DNA of 64,000 nucleotides from Vitreoscilla filiformis (GCF_002222655.1 NZ_CP022423.1:806001-870000), one strand, 5' to 3'. Positions 1 to 11,604 are shown, numbered from the stretch's first letter. A program made the numbers and translations. Notes: generated by a model not told the origin, from the letters alone.

Positions 1-430
1 GGCGGGCTTGTTCACGCACGTCCTGCGCGGGGGTGCCGAAGCGGCGTTGCCACAGCGCCCGCGCCCGATCCAGCTCGGTGCTGCGCAACGTCTGGGCCAA
101 ATCGTCGGGGAGTTCGACCCCGTGGCGGGCCAACTCTTGGCGAATGCGGGCCTGGCCTTGCCCTGCTGCCCGAGTGTGAACCCGAGATTCAGCGAAACGG
201 GCATCGCTCAGATAACGCTGGGCTTCCAACTCGTCCAGCAGGGTGTCGATGGCGCGTTGCCAATCGGTGTCCTCGCCGGAGCCATCGGGATCGGCGGCCC
301 CGATTTTGCGAGCGTGGGCCCACAGCTTGGTGCTCAGCTCGTGGCGGCTGTGCTCGCGCCGCGCCAGCAATGCCAGAGCCTGGCCTTTGAGGCTCAGGGC
401 AGGACGTTGGCGGGGCGGTCGAGGGTTCAC
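1..430 (-). CDS. recX: Regulatory protein RecX (C-terminus cut by window edge)
   Basis: RecX binds RecA filaments and limits RecA activity. Reading the minus strand from a GTG at 428-430 gives a helical, Arg/Leu/Glu-rich protein with the repeated RecX three-helix pattern ([13 protein letters not shown], then [26 protein letters not shown], then [16 protein letters not shown], abbreviated here as landmarks). The GTG overlaps the recA stop codon (GTGA), so the two genes should be translationally coupled. The frame is open to base 1, so the C-terminal part lies outside the window. The recA-recX order is standard in proteobacteria. Confidence 0.88.
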   Translation of the reverse strand, partial: MNPRPPRQRPALSLKGQALALLARREHSRHELSTKLWAHARKIGAADPDGSGEDTDWQRAIDTLLDELEAQRYLSDARFAESRVHTRAAGQGQARIRQELARHGVELPDDLAQTLRSTELDRARALWQRRFGTPAQDVREQAR

Positions 431-1458
431 TCGGCGGGGGCTTCGTTGAGCAGCGGCACCCCGAAGTGGGCGCGCACCCGGTTTTCGATTTCGCGTGCCA
501 GCTCGGGGTTTTCTTTCAGGAATTCGCGGGAGTTGTCCTTGCCTTGGCCGATTTTTTCGCCTTTGTAGGAGTACCAAGCCCCCGCTTTGTCCACGATTTT
601 GGCTTGCACGCCCAGGTCGATGATCTCCCCTTCGCGACTGGTGCCTTCACCGTACAGGATGTCGAATTCCGCTTCCTTGAAAGGTGGGGACACTTTGTTT
701 TTCACCACCTTCACGCGGGTTTCGTTGCCGATGATGTCCTCGCCCTTTTTGATCGAACCGATGCGGCGGATGTCCAGCCGCACCGACGCGTAGAACTTGA
801 GCGCATTGCCGCCCGTGGTGGTCTCCGGGCTGCCAAACATCACACCGATCTTCATGCGGATCTGGTTGATGAAAATGACGGTGCAGTTCGATTTTTTGAT
901 CGTCGCGGTGAGTTTGCGCAGGGCCTGGCTCATGAGGCGGGCCTGCAAGCCGGGCAACTGGTCGCCCATTTCCCCCTCGATTTCGGCCTTGGGCGTGAGG
1001 GCCGCCACCGAGTCCACGACCACCAGATCGACCGCCCCCGAACGCACCAGCGAATCCACAATCTCCAGTGCTTGTTCGCCCGTGTCCGGCTGGCTGATGA
1101 GCAGTTCTTGCAGGTTCACACCCAGCTTTTGGGCGTATTGCGCGTCCAGTGCGTGTTCCGCGTCGATGAAAGCAGCCACCCCGCCGATTTTTTGCATCTC
1201 GGCCACCACTTGCAGGGTGAGCGTGGTTTTGCCCGACGACTCTGGGCCGTAGATCTCGATGACGCGCCCACGCGGTAGGCCCCCCACGCCCAATGCAATG
1301 TCCAGCCCGAGCGAGCCGGTAGAGACGACTTGGATGTCCTCCACCTGCTCACCCGCGCCCAGCCGCATGATCGAGCCCTTGCCAAACTGCTTTTCGATTT
1401 GCGCCAATGCGGCTTGCAGGGCTTTGGCTTTGTCGGGGTTGAGGGTCTTGGGATCCAT
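427..1458 (-). CDS. recA: Recombinase RecA
   Basis: RecA is the ATP-dependent strand-exchange protein and the co-protease for LexA cleavage. The 343-residue product has Walker [10 protein letters not shown] at residues 71-79, the [11 protein letters not shown]alker B region, and the [16 protein letters not shown]-binding loop region, with a family-typical length. An in-frame ATG ten codons upstream (1488) exists, but the ATG at 1458 is preferred: it gives the conserved MDPK-type N-terminus and has AGGAG six bases upstream. A LexA box lies 39 bases upstream. recX overlaps the stop codon. Confidence 0.98.
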   Translation of the reverse strand: MDPKTLNPDKAKALQAALAQIEKQFGKGSIMRLGAGEQVEDIQVVSTGSLGLDIALGVGGLPRGRVIEIYGPESSGKTTLTLQVVAEMQKIGGVAAFIDAEHALDAQYAQKLGVNLQELLISQPDTGEQALEIVDSLVRSGAVDLVVVDSVAALTPKAEIEGEMGDQLPGLQARLMSQALRKLTATIKKSNCTVIFINQIRMKIGVMFGSPETTTGGNALKFYASVRLDIRRIGSIKKGEDIIGNETRVKVVKNKVSPPFKEAEFDILYGEGTSREGEIIDLGVQAKIVDKAGAWYSYKGEKIGQGKDNSREFLKENPELAREIENRVRAHFGVPLLNEAPAE

Positions 1459-1496
1459 CGAAGCTCCTGAGATGGCGATAAACGGCAATGATCAAG

Positions 1497-1512
1497 CTGT
1501 ATATTCGTACAG
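1497..1512 (-). promoter_or_regulatory. LexA (SOS) box of recA
   Basis: The sequence CTGTATATTCGTACAG is an intact CTGT-N8-ACAG LexA operator. It lies 39 bases upstream of the recA start codon, as expected for SOS control of recA. The call rests on the match and its position. Confidence 0.9.
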
Positions 1513-1618
1513 TATGGCGTTCCCGTCAACTGTCAGGGGTCAGGGCTCTGCCTAAAATCAACGGTTCTAAGAACCGGCTGGAACTGGCCCGCAAAGCCGG
1601 TTCGCGAGGAGACCCCCC

Positions 1619-2290
1619 ATGCGAATCCTGATTGCTGAAGATGACCAGGTGCTGGCCGATGGCCTGCTGCGCTCGCTGCGCAGCTCGGGCTATGCGGTCG
1701 ACCAGGTCAGCAGTGGCAGCGAGGCCGATGCCGCCTTGGCATCCCACGAATTTGACTTGCTCATCCTAGATTTGGGCCTGCCGCGATTGCACGGCTTGGA
1801 AGTGTTGCGGCGTCTGCGTGCGCGTGGCAGCGCCGTGCCCGTGTTGATCCTCACAGCGGCGGACTCGGTCGAGCAGCGCGTCAAAGGCTTGGATCTCGGG
1901 GCCGATGACTTCATGGCCAAGCCCTTTTCCTTGCAAGAGCTGGAAGCGCGTGTGCGAGCCTTGACCCGGCGCGGTCTGGGCACCGCCAGCAATGTCATCA
2001 AGCACGGCCCGCTGACTTTTGATGCGACAGGGCGCGTGGCCTACATCAATGAGCAGATGGTGGAGCTGTCGGCACGCGAGATCAGCTTGTTGGAGGTGTT
2101 GTTGCAGCGTGCAGGCCGCTTGGTCAGCAAGGATCAATTGGTCGCCCGGCTGTGCGAGTGGGGCGAAGAAGTGAGCAACAACGCCATTGAGGTGTACATC
2201 CACCGCTTGCGCAAGAAGATCGAGCAAGGGCCGATCCGCATCGCCACCGTGCGGGGGTTGGGATACTGCTTGGAGAAGATTGCCGCTTGA
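1619..2290 (+). CDS. OmpR-family response regulator (TctD/QseB-like)
   Basis: A 223-residue two-component response regulator. The receiver domain (about 1-115) has the acidic pocket E7-D8-D9, the phosphoacceptor D51 in LLILDLGLP, T83-A84 and K104 in the MAKPFS region. The C-terminal winged-helix domain (about 130-220) has ELSAREISLLEVLL and the VYIHRLRKKI recognition helix. GAGGAG precedes the ATG by seven bases. The cognate kinase begins 10 bases after the stop. The family is usually a transcription factor for transport or envelope genes; the target cannot be read from this window. Confidence 0.93.
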   Translation: MRILIAEDDQVLADGLLRSLRSSGYAVDQVSSGSEADAALASHEFDLLILDLGLPRLHGLEVLRRLRARGSAVPVLILTAADSVEQRVKGLDLGADDFMAKPFSLQELEARVRALTRRGLGTASNVIKHGPLTFDATGRVAYINEQMVELSAREISLLEVLLQRAGRLVSKDQLVARLCEWGEEVSNNAIEVYIHRLRKKIEQGPIRIATVRGLGYCLEKIAA

Positions 2291-2300
2291 AAGCGCCACC

Positions 2301-3842
2301 ATGACGTCCGCTCCTGAGCCACCGTCCACGTCGGCGGGGGCGTCCGTGCGCGAGCAGCGCTCGCTGTTCGGCGAAATCCTCGATTGGATGCTCGCCCCCC
2401 TGTTGTTGCTGTGGCCGATGAGTGTGGCGCTAACGTGGTTGGTGGCGCAGAACATCGCCGCCCGCCCCTACGACCGCGACCTGGGGCAACTCACGCGCAT
2501 GGTGGCGCAGCAGGTGGTCAGTGCGGCGGCGGCGGGCAAGCAGCAGCGCGGCCTCAGACTGCCCGAGTCGGCCGCAGCGCTGCTGCGCAGCGACGATGTC
2601 GATCGGGTGTACGTTCAGGTGTTGGATCGCGAAGGCGGGTTGTTGATTGGTGATCGTGAGATTGCCACGCCCGAGGGTGATCTGCCCGTGGCGGGTGAGG
2701 TGGTTTTTCGCGACGATCAAATCCAGGGCGAGGCGGTGCGGGTGGCGTTGCTGCGCTTGCCCAATGAGGACGATGCGCATCCTGAGCTGGTCGGTACCGT
2801 GCGCATCGGCATGGTGCAAGTGGCAGAAACCTTGGACAAACGGTCTCGGTTGGCCACGGAAATCATCAAAGGCGTGATCCTGCCGCAGTTTGTGATCTTG
2901 CCGTTGGCGGTGCTGCTGGTGTGGTTTGCCTTGGCCCGTGGCATTGCGCCGCTGAATCAGTTGCAGCAGCGCATCCGGCGGCGAGAAAACCACGATCTCA
3001 GCCCCATCGATGAACACGATGCGCCCGAGGAAGTGGCGCCCCTGGTGCGTTCCATCAATGATTTGCTGGCCCGGCTCGATCAGAGCATGAGCACGCAAAA
3101 GCATTTTTTGGCGGATGCGGCCCATCAGCTCAAAACCCCGCTGGCGGGGCTGCGCATGCAAGCCGAATTGGCGCAGCGTGAGATTGACGCGGGGGGGGAT
3201 GCGCAATCGGTCAGGCGCTCGCTGCAACAGATTGCGCTGTCGAGTCAACGGGCGGCGCACATGGTGAACCAGTTGCTGGCCATGGCACGCGCTGAAGACG
3301 AGGAGCAGGCCCGGCGTCAGCAGGCATTTGATTTGGTGGAACTGGCCACCGAAACTGTGCATGACTTTGTCCCCAAAGCCATGGAAAAGCGCATTGACCT
3401 TGGCTACGAAGGGCCAGATGACGCGCAGACGTTGCCGCCGCTGGTCGGGCAGCCTTTTTTGGTGCGGGAACTGGTGCGCAATTTGGTGGACAACGCGCTC
3501 CAATACACCCCGGCGGGCGGCACGGTGACCGTGCGTGTGCGGGGGGGGGCATTGGGTGAAAGCGCCTGCGTGACGTTGCAGGTCGAAGACAACGGCCCAG
3601 GCATCCCGGAGGCTGAGCGGGAGCTGGTGTTCCAGCCGTTTTACCGCGCATTGGGCACGAATGTGGATGGCAGTGGTTTAGGCTTGGCCATCGTCAAGGA
3701 GATTGCCGATCGGCACGGAGCCGATATCGGTGTGAGTGCTGCGCAGTTAGCGCCTGAGGTGGGCGCGGTATTCACGGTGCGCTTTCCATCGGCAGCGACG
3801 TTGCCTGCCGATGGAGCGGAAGGGGATGTCAAGTCTGCATGA
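2301..3842 (+). CDS. Two-component sensor histidine kinase (TctE-like)
   Basis: A 513-residue membrane histidine kinase. It has a cytoplasmic N-tail, TM1 (about 30-55, LAPLLLLWPMSVALTWLV), a periplasmic sensor region of the TctE/2CSK_N type (about 55-190), TM2 (ILPQFVILPLAVLLVWFALA), a HAMP-like linker (PLNQLQQRI), the HisKA box DAAHQLKTPL with H275, and a HATPase domain with N-box (VRNLVDNALQYT), DNGPGIP and GSGLGLAIV. The ATG at 2301 is chosen because the longer frame runs back through the regulator. The 3' end overlaps rodA tail-to-tail by 14 bases. It partners the upstream regulator. Confidence 0.93.
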   Translation: MTSAPEPPSTSAGASVREQRSLFGEILDWMLAPLLLLWPMSVALTWLVAQNIAARPYDRDLGQLTRMVAQQVVSAAAAGKQQRGLRLPESAAALLRSDDVDRVYVQVLDREGGLLIGDREIATPEGDLPVAGEVVFRDDQIQGEAVRVALLRLPNEDDAHPELVGTVRIGMVQVAETLDKRSRLATEIIKGVILPQFVILPLAVLLVWFALARGIAPLNQLQQRIRRRENHDLSPIDEHDAPEEVAPLVRSINDLLARLDQSMSTQKHFLADAAHQLKTPLAGLRMQAELAQREIDAGGDAQSVRRSLQQIALSSQRAAHMVNQLLAMARAEDEEQARRQQAFDLVELATETVHDFVPKAMEKRIDLGYEGPDDAQTLPPLVGQPFLVRELVRNLVDNALQYTPAGGTVTVRVRGGALGESACVTLQVEDNGPGIPEAERELVFQPFYRALGTNVDGSGLGLAIVKEIADRHGADIGVSAAQLAPEVGAVFTVRFPSAATLPADGAEGDVKSA

Positions 3843-4986
3843 TGCGGCGCGAGCGAGCGATGGACATCAACATGCCCAATGCCAAACCCAGTGTCACCAT
3901 GGCAGTGCCGCCGTAACTGATAAAGGGCAGGGGAATCCCAACCACCGGCAAAATGCCGCTGACCATGCCCATGTTCACCATGGCATAGGTGAAAAAACTC
4001 AGCGTCAAGGAGCCGGCTAACAGGCGAGAAAACACGCTGGGGGCTTCAGCCGCAATCATCAAGCCCCGCATGAGGACGAATGTGAAAGTGGCAATCAGCG
4101 TCAGGACGCCCGCCAACCCAAACTCTTCTGAGTACGCGGCAAAAATGAAATCGGTGGTGCGCTCGGGGATAAATTCAAGGTGGGTTTGTGTTCCTTGCAT
4201 GAATCCTTTGCCAGACAATCCACCCGAGCCAATGGCAATCATCCCCTGGATGATGTGAAACCCTTTGCCCAGGGGGTCTTTGGTGGGATCTAGCAAAGTG
4301 CAAACCCGGTGCTTTTGGTAATCATGCAGCACCCGCCAGTCCACGTCGGGTTCGCACAACCGATCTCCCATGATCACAATCAGACCGATGCCGGCTGCTC
4401 CCAGTGTGACCACCGGCAGAATGATGCGCCAGCTCAGTCCCGCAAAGAAAATCACATACAACCCGCCCGAGAGAATCAGCAAGGATGTGCCCAGATCGGG
4501 CTGTTTCATCACCAGCCCGACCGGAATCAGCAGCAGCGCCCCTGCGACGCCAAAATCCAGCGGGCGTAATTGTCCTTCGCGTTTTTGGAACCACCAGGCC
4601 AGCATCAGTGGCATGGCGATTTTGAGGATTTCGCTGGGCTGAATCACAATTCCTACGTTCAGCCAGCGGGTGGAGCCTTTCTTGGTGATGCCAAACAGCG
4701 CCGTGGCCACCAGCAAAACCACTCCGACGGTGTACAACGGCACCGCCAGTTGCACTAAGCGTTGGGGAGGAAGCTGGGCCACGGTGAACAAAATCAGCGC
4801 AGCCAACAGCATGTTGCGGCCATGGTCAACAAAGCGTGAACCATGGTCAAACCCCGCCGAATACATGGTGACCATGCCCAGCGTGGCCAGCACGGCCAAG
4901 CCCAGCAGCAGGGGAATATCGAAATTGCTCAGCACGGGCCGGCAACGCTGCCACAGCGTAGGGCCCTGAACCACAACACCCGTCAT
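3829..4986 (-). CDS. rodA: Rod-shape SEDS glycosyltransferase RodA
   Basis: RodA is the SEDS-family peptidoglycan polymerase of the elongasome and works with PBP2. The 385-residue protein is almost entirely membrane segments, with the signatures STRWLNVG, PSEILKIAMPLMLAWW, QPDLGTSLLI and GIPLPFISYGGT characteristic of RodA/FtsW. Its ATG overlaps the stop codon of the upstream mrdA (ATGA), so coupling is likely. It is the last gene of the mreB-mreC-mreD-mrdA-rodA operon. Confidence 0.97.
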   Translation of the reverse strand: MTGVVVQGPTLWQRCRPVLSNFDIPLLLGLAVLATLGMVTMYSAGFDHGSRFVDHGRNMLLAALILFTVAQLPPQRLVQLAVPLYTVGVVLLVATALFGITKKGSTRWLNVGIVIQPSEILKIAMPLMLAWWFQKREGQLRPLDFGVAGALLLIPVGLVMKQPDLGTSLLILSGGLYVIFFAGLSWRIILPVVTLGAAGIGLIVIMGDRLCEPDVDWRVLHDYQKHRVCTLLDPTKDPLGKGFHIIQGMIAIGSGGLSGKGFMQGTQTHLEFIPERTTDFIFAAYSEEFGLAGVLTLIATFTFVLMRGLMIAAEAPSVFSRLLAGSLTLSFFTYAMVNMGMVSGILPVVGIPLPFISYGGTAMVTLGLALGMLMSIARSRRIMQT

Positions 4987-7088
4987 GGGGCGACTCCTGA
5001 TGGTGCGGAGGCAGGCGCACGCCGGGCTGCCGAGGCGGCGGCGCGTGCGGGCGGCGGAGAGGGCGGAGAAGGCGCGGTCGCCGACGCTGCTGCTGCTTCA
5101 CCGTTAGGCAGCCCCATGGTGGCCATGCCTTGCACGGAGGTGGCCCACGGCAGCGGAATCCCAGATGCGGGCCGCGAGGGGCCGATCGGTGCAGCCGATT
5201 GTCCGATGCGGGTCTGTGCCATGTCTTCTGGGCTGGGGTAGTTGCCCAGAAGCACCATGTCGAAGACCCGCCGTGCGATGGGGGCCGCAGCGGCGGCCCC
5301 CCAGCCTGCGTTCTCGACGATCAGGGCCAGCGCAATACTCGGCTCGTCACGCGGTGCAAAGGCGACGTACAGCGAGTGGTCGCGCAGGTGTTCGGCCATG
5401 CGGGCAGGGGTGTATTTTGCATTGGGTTTGATGCCCACGGCCTGGGCGGTACCGGTTTTCCCACCACTGGCATACGGTGTGCCAGCGAAAACCCGGGTGG
5501 AAGTGCCGCCGACCGTCACCCCCCACATGGCATCGCGAATCACCGCCACATGGGCAGGGTTGAGCGGCAGAGGATCGACCGCTTGGGACGAAATGCGGCG
5601 GCGCTGGCTATTCAAGGTGTCTTCAATTTCGCGCACCAAGCGAGGCTCAAAACGCAACCCACCGGATGACAAGGTGGCCATGGCGCTGGCCAGTTGCAGC
5701 ATGGTAAAGCTGTTATACCCTTGGCCAATGCCCAAAGAAATGGTTTCCCCGGCGTACCACTTTTTCAATTCGGGGCGGCGGTAGGTGCGGCGTTTCCAGT
5801 CGGTGGAGGGCAAAATGCCAATGCTTTCGCTGTCCAGATCAATGCCAGTTTTTCGGCCAAATCCAAAAGGTTGAAGTTGGTCATGAATCAAATCCACGCC
5901 CATTTCGTTGGCGAGTGTGTAGTAATACACGTTGCTGGATTCGACGATCGAGCGCCGCATGTCCATGGCGCCACCACGCTCGTTCTCGGGGCTGCCGTAG
6001 CGGTGGCCACCAAACATGAAAAATCCACCGTCGTGGATGATGGTTTTGGGCGACCGTTTGCCGGCGTTCAGCGCGGCCATGGCCATGAAAGGTTTGTAGG
6101 TCGAGCCGGGCGGGTAGGTGCCGCGAAGGGCACGGTTCAGCAGGGGTTTGTCAATCGATTCATTCAGCTCACGCCAGTTTTCGACGTCAATGCCTTCCAC
6201 GAACAAATTGGGGTCGAACGTCGGTTTGGACACAAAGGCCAAAACTTCACCGTTGCGAGGGTCAATGGCCACCAATGCCCCCCGACGATCCCCAAACAAT
6301 TGTTCAATCAGGTATTGCAAACGAATGTCGATCGACAAAACCAGGGTATTGCCTGGGGTCGGTGGACGGCTGCGAAGCCGGCGCACCGCCCGGCCACCGG
6401 CGGTCGTTTCGACTTCCTCAAAGCCCGTGATGCCATGCAGTTCGCGCTCGTAGTGCTGCTCAAGACCGATTTTCCCGATGTACTCGGTGCCACGATAATT
6501 GGCGATGTCTTCGTCATCCCAATCTTCCATCGCTTCTTTTTCGCGTTGGTTGATGCGGCCAATGTATCCTATTAAGTGGCTGCCCACTTCCCCCAATGGG
6601 TAATGCCGGAATAAACGGGCCTTGATTTCCACCCCTGGAAAACGATAGCGCTGGGCAATGAATTTTGCGACCTCTTCATCGGTCAACCGTGTTCGAATCG
6701 GCAGGGATTCGAAGCTTTTACTTTCCTCCATCTGCCGTTTGAATCGACGGCGATCCTTGACTTGAATTTCGAGGATTTTAGACAGTTCCGAAATGGTATC
6801 TTCTAGGTTTTCTACCTTGGATGGGGTAATTTCCAAGGTGTAGGCGGTGTAATTGGTGGCCAACACCACCCCGTTGCGATCCACAATCCGCCCTCGGTTC
6901 GGAACGATCGGAGACACCGCGATGCGGTTGGCCTCGGCCCGCGTCAACAGCTCTTCGTGGCGATTGACTTGCAGGTGAACCATGCGGGTGACCAGCAAAG
7001 CAAAGCCAATGAAAACGAACAGTGCAGCCGCCAAAATTCGCAGGCGAAACTGTCCGAGTTCTCGCTCAATGTCACGCAGTTCGGTCAT
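4983..7088 (-). CDS. mrdA: Penicillin-binding protein 2 (elongasome transpeptidase)
   Basis: PBP2 cross-links peptidoglycan during side-wall growth. The 701-residue product has a short cytoplasmic N-terminus, a TM anchor (ILAAALFVFIGFALLVTRMV), the PBP dimerisation domain, and the transpeptidase domain with PPGSTYKPF (SxxK), ESSNVYYY (SxN) and GGKTGTAQ (KTG). The chosen ATG at 7088 gives the usual short cytoplasmic start. An upstream extension of 28 residues overlaps mreD and is unlikely. The last ~60 residues are an Ala/Pro-rich low-complexity tail that makes the protein longer than E. coli PBP2. Confidence 0.96.
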   Translation of the reverse strand: MTELRDIERELGQFRLRILAAALFVFIGFALLVTRMVHLQVNRHEELLTRAEANRIAVSPIVPNRGRIVDRNGVVLATNYTAYTLEITPSKVENLEDTISELSKILEIQVKDRRRFKRQMEESKSFESLPIRTRLTDEEVAKFIAQRYRFPGVEIKARLFRHYPLGEVGSHLIGYIGRINQREKEAMEDWDDEDIANYRGTEYIGKIGLEQHYERELHGITGFEEVETTAGGRAVRRLRSRPPTPGNTLVLSIDIRLQYLIEQLFGDRRGALVAIDPRNGEVLAFVSKPTFDPNLFVEGIDVENWRELNESIDKPLLNRALRGTYPPGSTYKPFMAMAALNAGKRSPKTIIHDGGFFMFGGHRYGSPENERGGAMDMRRSIVESSNVYYYTLANEMGVDLIHDQLQPFGFGRKTGIDLDSESIGILPSTDWKRRTYRRPELKKWYAGETISLGIGQGYNSFTMLQLASAMATLSSGGLRFEPRLVREIEDTLNSQRRRISSQAVDPLPLNPAHVAVIRDAMWGVTVGGTSTRVFAGTPYASGGKTGTAQAVGIKPNAKYTPARMAEHLRDHSLYVAFAPRDEPSIALALIVENAGWGAAAAAPIARRVFDMVLLGNYPSPEDMAQTRIGQSAAPIGPSRPASGIPLPWATSVQGMATMGLPNGEAAAASATAPSPPSPPPARAAASAARRAPASAPSGVAP

Positions 7089-7096
7089 GGTGCCCG

Positions 7097-7618
7097 TTAC
7101 AAAGGCCGGTCTTCGTCGGGATCGGGGGCGCGGCGCTGCGGGGCGAGCAGCAGCCACCCTGTCAGGGGCCACAACAGGGTTTCAAATACCGGCGCGAGCA
7201 GCAGGGCCCATCCCGGGAAACCATCCCCTACGATGATGCGAATGCCCAAAGAAACCAGGTGCGCCGCCAGAAACAGCGGTGCCACCTGGATCAGTTGCCC
7301 CCACCAGCCAAACCACAGGACACGCCGGTGGATCATGATGGCCAGGTAACTCAGCAAGGTGTAGGCCAACGCATGTTGACCCAGCAAGGCCCCCTGATGA
7401 ACATCCATGACCAGGCCCAGCGAAAAACCCACGCCCACGCCGATGCGGCGGGGTTGATGGATGTTCCAAAACGCCACCACCAAAGCCACAAAATCGGGCA
7501 TGGCCAACTGGCGGCCCAGCGGCAGGAAATTGAGCAGCAGTGCCACCACCAGCGTGATCCACAGGAACAGCGGGTTGACGGGCAGGAGCAGTTGATTGCT
7601 GTGGTGGGAGGGCAGCAT
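7097..7618 (-). CDS. mreD: Rod shape-determining membrane protein MreD
   Basis: A small polytopic inner-membrane protein (173 aa) linking MreB/MreC to the cell-wall machinery. It shows several hydrophobic segments, including ITLVVALLLNFLPLG near the N-terminus and FVALVVAFWNIHQPRRIGVG, which fits MreD. The ATG at 7618 shares bases with the mreC stop (TGATG); a TTG one codon earlier is the alternative start. mrdA begins eight bases after its stop. Confidence 0.93.
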   Translation of the reverse strand: MLPSHHSNQLLLPVNPLFLWITLVVALLLNFLPLGRQLAMPDFVALVVAFWNIHQPRRIGVGVGFSLGLVMDVHQGALLGQHALAYTLLSYLAIMIHRRVLWFGWWGQLIQVAPLFLAAHLVSLGIRIIVGDGFPGWALLLAPVFETLLWPLTGWLLLAPQRRAPDPDEDRPL

Positions 7619-8523
7619 CAAGGCTTCTCTTTGCGGCTCAAGGCCTCCGTGGTGGACGGACGCTCAGGCAACTGGTGCCCGATGGGCTCCAGCACCAGGG
7701 CGTGGCGTACCGAATCCGGCACCACCGCCGGACTGAGCAGGATGCGGGCAAAGCCACTGTCCCCGCGCCGATCCAGAGTCAGAATCTTGCCGACGGCCAG
7801 CCCGGCTGGGTAGACCCCGTCCACACCGCTGGTCGTCAGCGCGTCGCCCACATGAACATCGTCGTTGGCGGCAACGAAGCGCAGTTCCAGCAAATCGGGA
7901 TCTGCGCCCCCAAAGGCCGCCGCACGGTGGCCTGTGCGTGCATTGAGGACGGGAATGGCGGCGTCCCGATCCACCAACAAAATCACTTCGGAGGTCAGGA
8001 GGTACACCCGGCCCACTTGCCCCAGGACCCCTGCTTCAGTGATGACGGGCGAGCCCGTGACCACGCCGTGCTGACTGCCCCGGTCGATGATGACTTTGCG
8101 CGAGTAAGGGTCGGCTGCTTCATAGAGCACTTCGGCGGCCAGCGATTTCACTTGGATGCTGGGGCGCAGCTCCAGCAAAGTGCGCAAGCGGTCATTTTCA
8201 CGTTGCAGCTCTTTGAGGCGGGCTTCTTGCAGGGATTGGTGTGCCAACGCCAAGTGGGCCGCTTTCTCACGGGCCAGCGCACGTTCCAGCCCACCGAAGT
8301 GCGTTGCAACCTTGTCAACCCAGCCCCCAGGCCACGCGACCACCTGTTGGACGGGCAGCAAAGCCGTCACCAGCACGTTACGCAACGGGCCAGTGAGCGC
8401 CAAGCGCGTATCCGCCACCATCAAAAAGATGGCGGCAGCCGAGTACAGCCCCAGTTTGGTGAGGGCTGAAATCCCCTGACGAAACAGCGGTGGCGGGGTG
8501 CAGTCAACCGTTCCCAGTGGCAT
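7618..8523 (-). CDS. mreC: Rod shape-determining protein MreC
   Basis: MreC is the periplasmic scaffold of the elongasome and contacts PBP2. The 301-residue protein has an N-terminal TM anchor (about 25-42), a coiled coil (about 80-115, ALAREKAAHLALAHQSL then KELQRENDRLRTLLEL) and the MreC beta-barrel core with VIIDRGSQHGV, GQVGRVYLLTSEV and GDALTTSGVDGVYPAGL. Length and order are normal. It lies between mreB and mreD on the minus strand. Confidence 0.96.
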   Translation of the reverse strand: MPLGTVDCTPPPLFRQGISALTKLGLYSAAAIFLMVADTRLALTGPLRNVLVTALLPVQQVVAWPGGWVDKVATHFGGLERALAREKAAHLALAHQSLQEARLKELQRENDRLRTLLELRPSIQVKSLAAEVLYEAADPYSRKVIIDRGSQHGVVTGSPVITEAGVLGQVGRVYLLTSEVILLVDRDAAIPVLNARTGHRAAAFGGADPDLLELRFVAANDDVHVGDALTTSGVDGVYPAGLAVGKILTLDRRGDSGFARILLSPAVVPDSVRHALVLEPIGHQLPERPSTTEALSRKEKP

Positions 8524-8561
8524 GGTGCGGTGTCAGCGTGAACCGACAGCGACAGCGCGGC

Positions 8562-9747
<1,186 letters not shown>

Positions 9748-9784
9748 CTTGGCCGGCCCCTCGGTTTTCGATCTCGTTCTCCCC

Positions 9785-10084
9785 ATGGCACTCACTCTTG
9801 CGGATGTAAGCCGCATCGCCCACCTTTCGCGGCTGGAGTTTTCCGCTGCGGAAAGCGAGGCTTTGCTGGCCCAACTTAACGGCTTTTTTGGCATCGTCGA
9901 ACAAATGAGCGCGGTGGACACCGCTGGCGTCGAGCCGCTCTACACGCCGCTGTCGGCGATTCAAGAGGTGCAACTGCGCCTGCGGGATGACGCCGTCACC
10001 GAATCGAACCAGCGCGAAGCCAACCAGCGCAGCGCCCCGGCGGTGGAAGCCGGCTTGTTCCTCGTGCCCAAGGTGATCGAATGA
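9785..10084 (+). CDS. gatC: Asp/Glu-tRNA amidotransferase subunit C
   Basis: GatC stabilises the GatA-GatB complex that amidates mischarged Asp-tRNA(Asn) and/or Glu-tRNA(Gln). The 99-residue product begins [19 protein letters not shown], a typical GatC N-terminus, and has the [20 protein letters not shown] region. The ATG at 9785 was chosen over an upstream frame extension. Its stop overlaps the gatA ATG (ATGA). Confidence 0.96.
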   Translation: MALTLADVSRIAHLSRLEFSAAESEALLAQLNGFFGIVEQMSAVDTAGVEPLYTPLSAIQEVQLRLRDDAVTESNQREANQRSAPAVEAGLFLVPKVIE

Positions 10085-11592
10085 GTGCAGCGTTGCATGA
10101 GATGGGCGTGGCCGCGCTGGCCCGCGCTCTGGCTGAAAAAGAAGTTTCCAGCGTCGAAGTCACGCAGAGCCTGCTGGGCCGCGTGCAAGCACAGGCTGAT
10201 TTGGGCGCTTTCCTGCATGTGAACGAGGAAACCGCGCTGGCTGCCGCCGCCGCCGCCGATGCGGCCCGCGCTACCGGTACGGCAGGCGCGCTCACTGGTG
10301 TGCCGATCGCGCACAAGGACATCTTTGTCACCAAGGACGCCCCCACCACCGCCGGCTCCAAGATTCTGGACGGCTACCGCAGCCCGTTTGATGCCACCGT
10401 GGTGGCGCGTCTGGGTGCGGGCGCCGATGGCGTGACCGGTGCTGGCATGGTGATGTTGGGCAAGCTCAATTGCGATGAGTTCGCCATGGGTTCGGCCAAC
10501 ACCAATTCCGCTTATGGCGTGGTGAAGAACCCGTGGAACCGCGAGCGTGTGCCCGGTGGCTCCTCGGGCGGTTCGGCTGCGGCGGTGGCGGCGCGTTTGG
10601 TGCCGGCAGCCACGGGCACGGACACCGGCGGCTCCATCCGCCAGCCGGCCAGCTTCACCGGCATCACCGGCATCAAGCCGACTTACGGCGTGTGCTCGCG
10701 CTACGGGATGATTGCCTACGCCTCCAGCCTCGACCAAGCCGGCCCGATGGCCCGTTCGGCTGAAGACTGCGCGTTGCTGCTTTCGGCCATGAGCGGGTTC
10801 GATTCGCGGGATGCCACCAGCGCCCAGCGCCCGGCGCAAGACTTCCACGCGCAAATGCTCGCCCCACGCACCGGCGCCAGTGCCGACAAGCCGCTGGCGG
10901 GTTTGCGCGTCGGTCTGCCCAAAGAGTTCTTCCCAGCGGCTTTGGCTGCCGACGTGAACGGCGTGGTGCGTGCCGCGCTGGCTGAATTGGAAAAGCTCGG
11001 CGCCACGCTGGTGGAAGTGAGCCTGCCGCGCACCGAGCTGGCGATTCCGGTGTACTACATCATTGCCCCGGCTGAAGCCAGCTCGAACCTGAGCCGTTTT
11101 GACGGTGTGAAGTTCGGCCACCGCGCCGCGCAGTACACCGACCTGCTCGACATGTACAAAAAGTCGCGCAGCGAAGCCTTCGGCACCGAAGTCAAGCGTC
11201 GCATCATGACTGGCACCTACGTGCTGAGCCACGGCTACTACGACGCCTACTACCTGCAAGCGCAAAAGCTGCGCCGCATGATCGCGGACGATTTCCAGCA
11301 AGTCTTCCAGCAGTGCGACGTGATCGCCGGCCCGGTGGCGCCGACCGTGGCGTGGCCCCTGAACGGCCACAGCACCGACCCGCTGGCCGACTACCTCGCC
11401 GACATCTTCACCCTGCCCGCCAGCCTGGCCGGCTTGCCCGGCATGAGCGTGCCCGCTGGCTTTGGCGCCGAAGGTCTGCCCGTGGGCGTGCAGCTCATCG
11501 GCAACTATTTCCAGGAAGGCACGCTGCTGCACACGGCCCACGCCTTCCAGGCGGCCACCGATTGGCACACCCGCGCTCCGGCTGGCATCTGA
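10081..11592 (+). CDS. gatA: Asp/Glu-tRNA amidotransferase subunit A
   Basis: GatA is the amidase-signature subunit that releases ammonia from glutamine. The 503-residue protein has the catalytic Lys in VPIAHKDIF, the Gly/Ser-rich stretch [14 protein letters not shown] with the cis-Ser, and the nucleophile Ser in [13 protein letters not shown]. Length and ends are normal for the family. It lies in a gatC-gatA-gatB operon, overlapping gatC by four bases. Confidence 0.97.
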   Translation: MSAALHEMGVAALARALAEKEVSSVEVTQSLLGRVQAQADLGAFLHVNEETALAAAAAADAARATGTAGALTGVPIAHKDIFVTKDAPTTAGSKILDGYRSPFDATVVARLGAGADGVTGAGMVMLGKLNCDEFAMGSANTNSAYGVVKNPWNRERVPGGSSGGSAAAVAARLVPAATGTDTGGSIRQPASFTGITGIKPTYGVCSRYGMIAYASSLDQAGPMARSAEDCALLLSAMSGFDSRDATSAQRPAQDFHAQMLAPRTGASADKPLAGLRVGLPKEFFPAALAADVNGVVRAALAELEKLGATLVEVSLPRTELAIPVYYIIAPAEASSNLSRFDGVKFGHRAAQYTDLLDMYKKSRSEAFGTEVKRRIMTGTYVLSHGYYDAYYLQAQKLRRMIADDFQQVFQQCDVIAGPVAPTVAWPLNGHSTDPLADYLADIFTLPASLAGLPGMSVPAGFGAEGLPVGVQLIGNYFQEGTLLHTAHAFQAATDWHTRAPAGI

Positions 11593-11604
11593 GGCACCGA
11601 CACC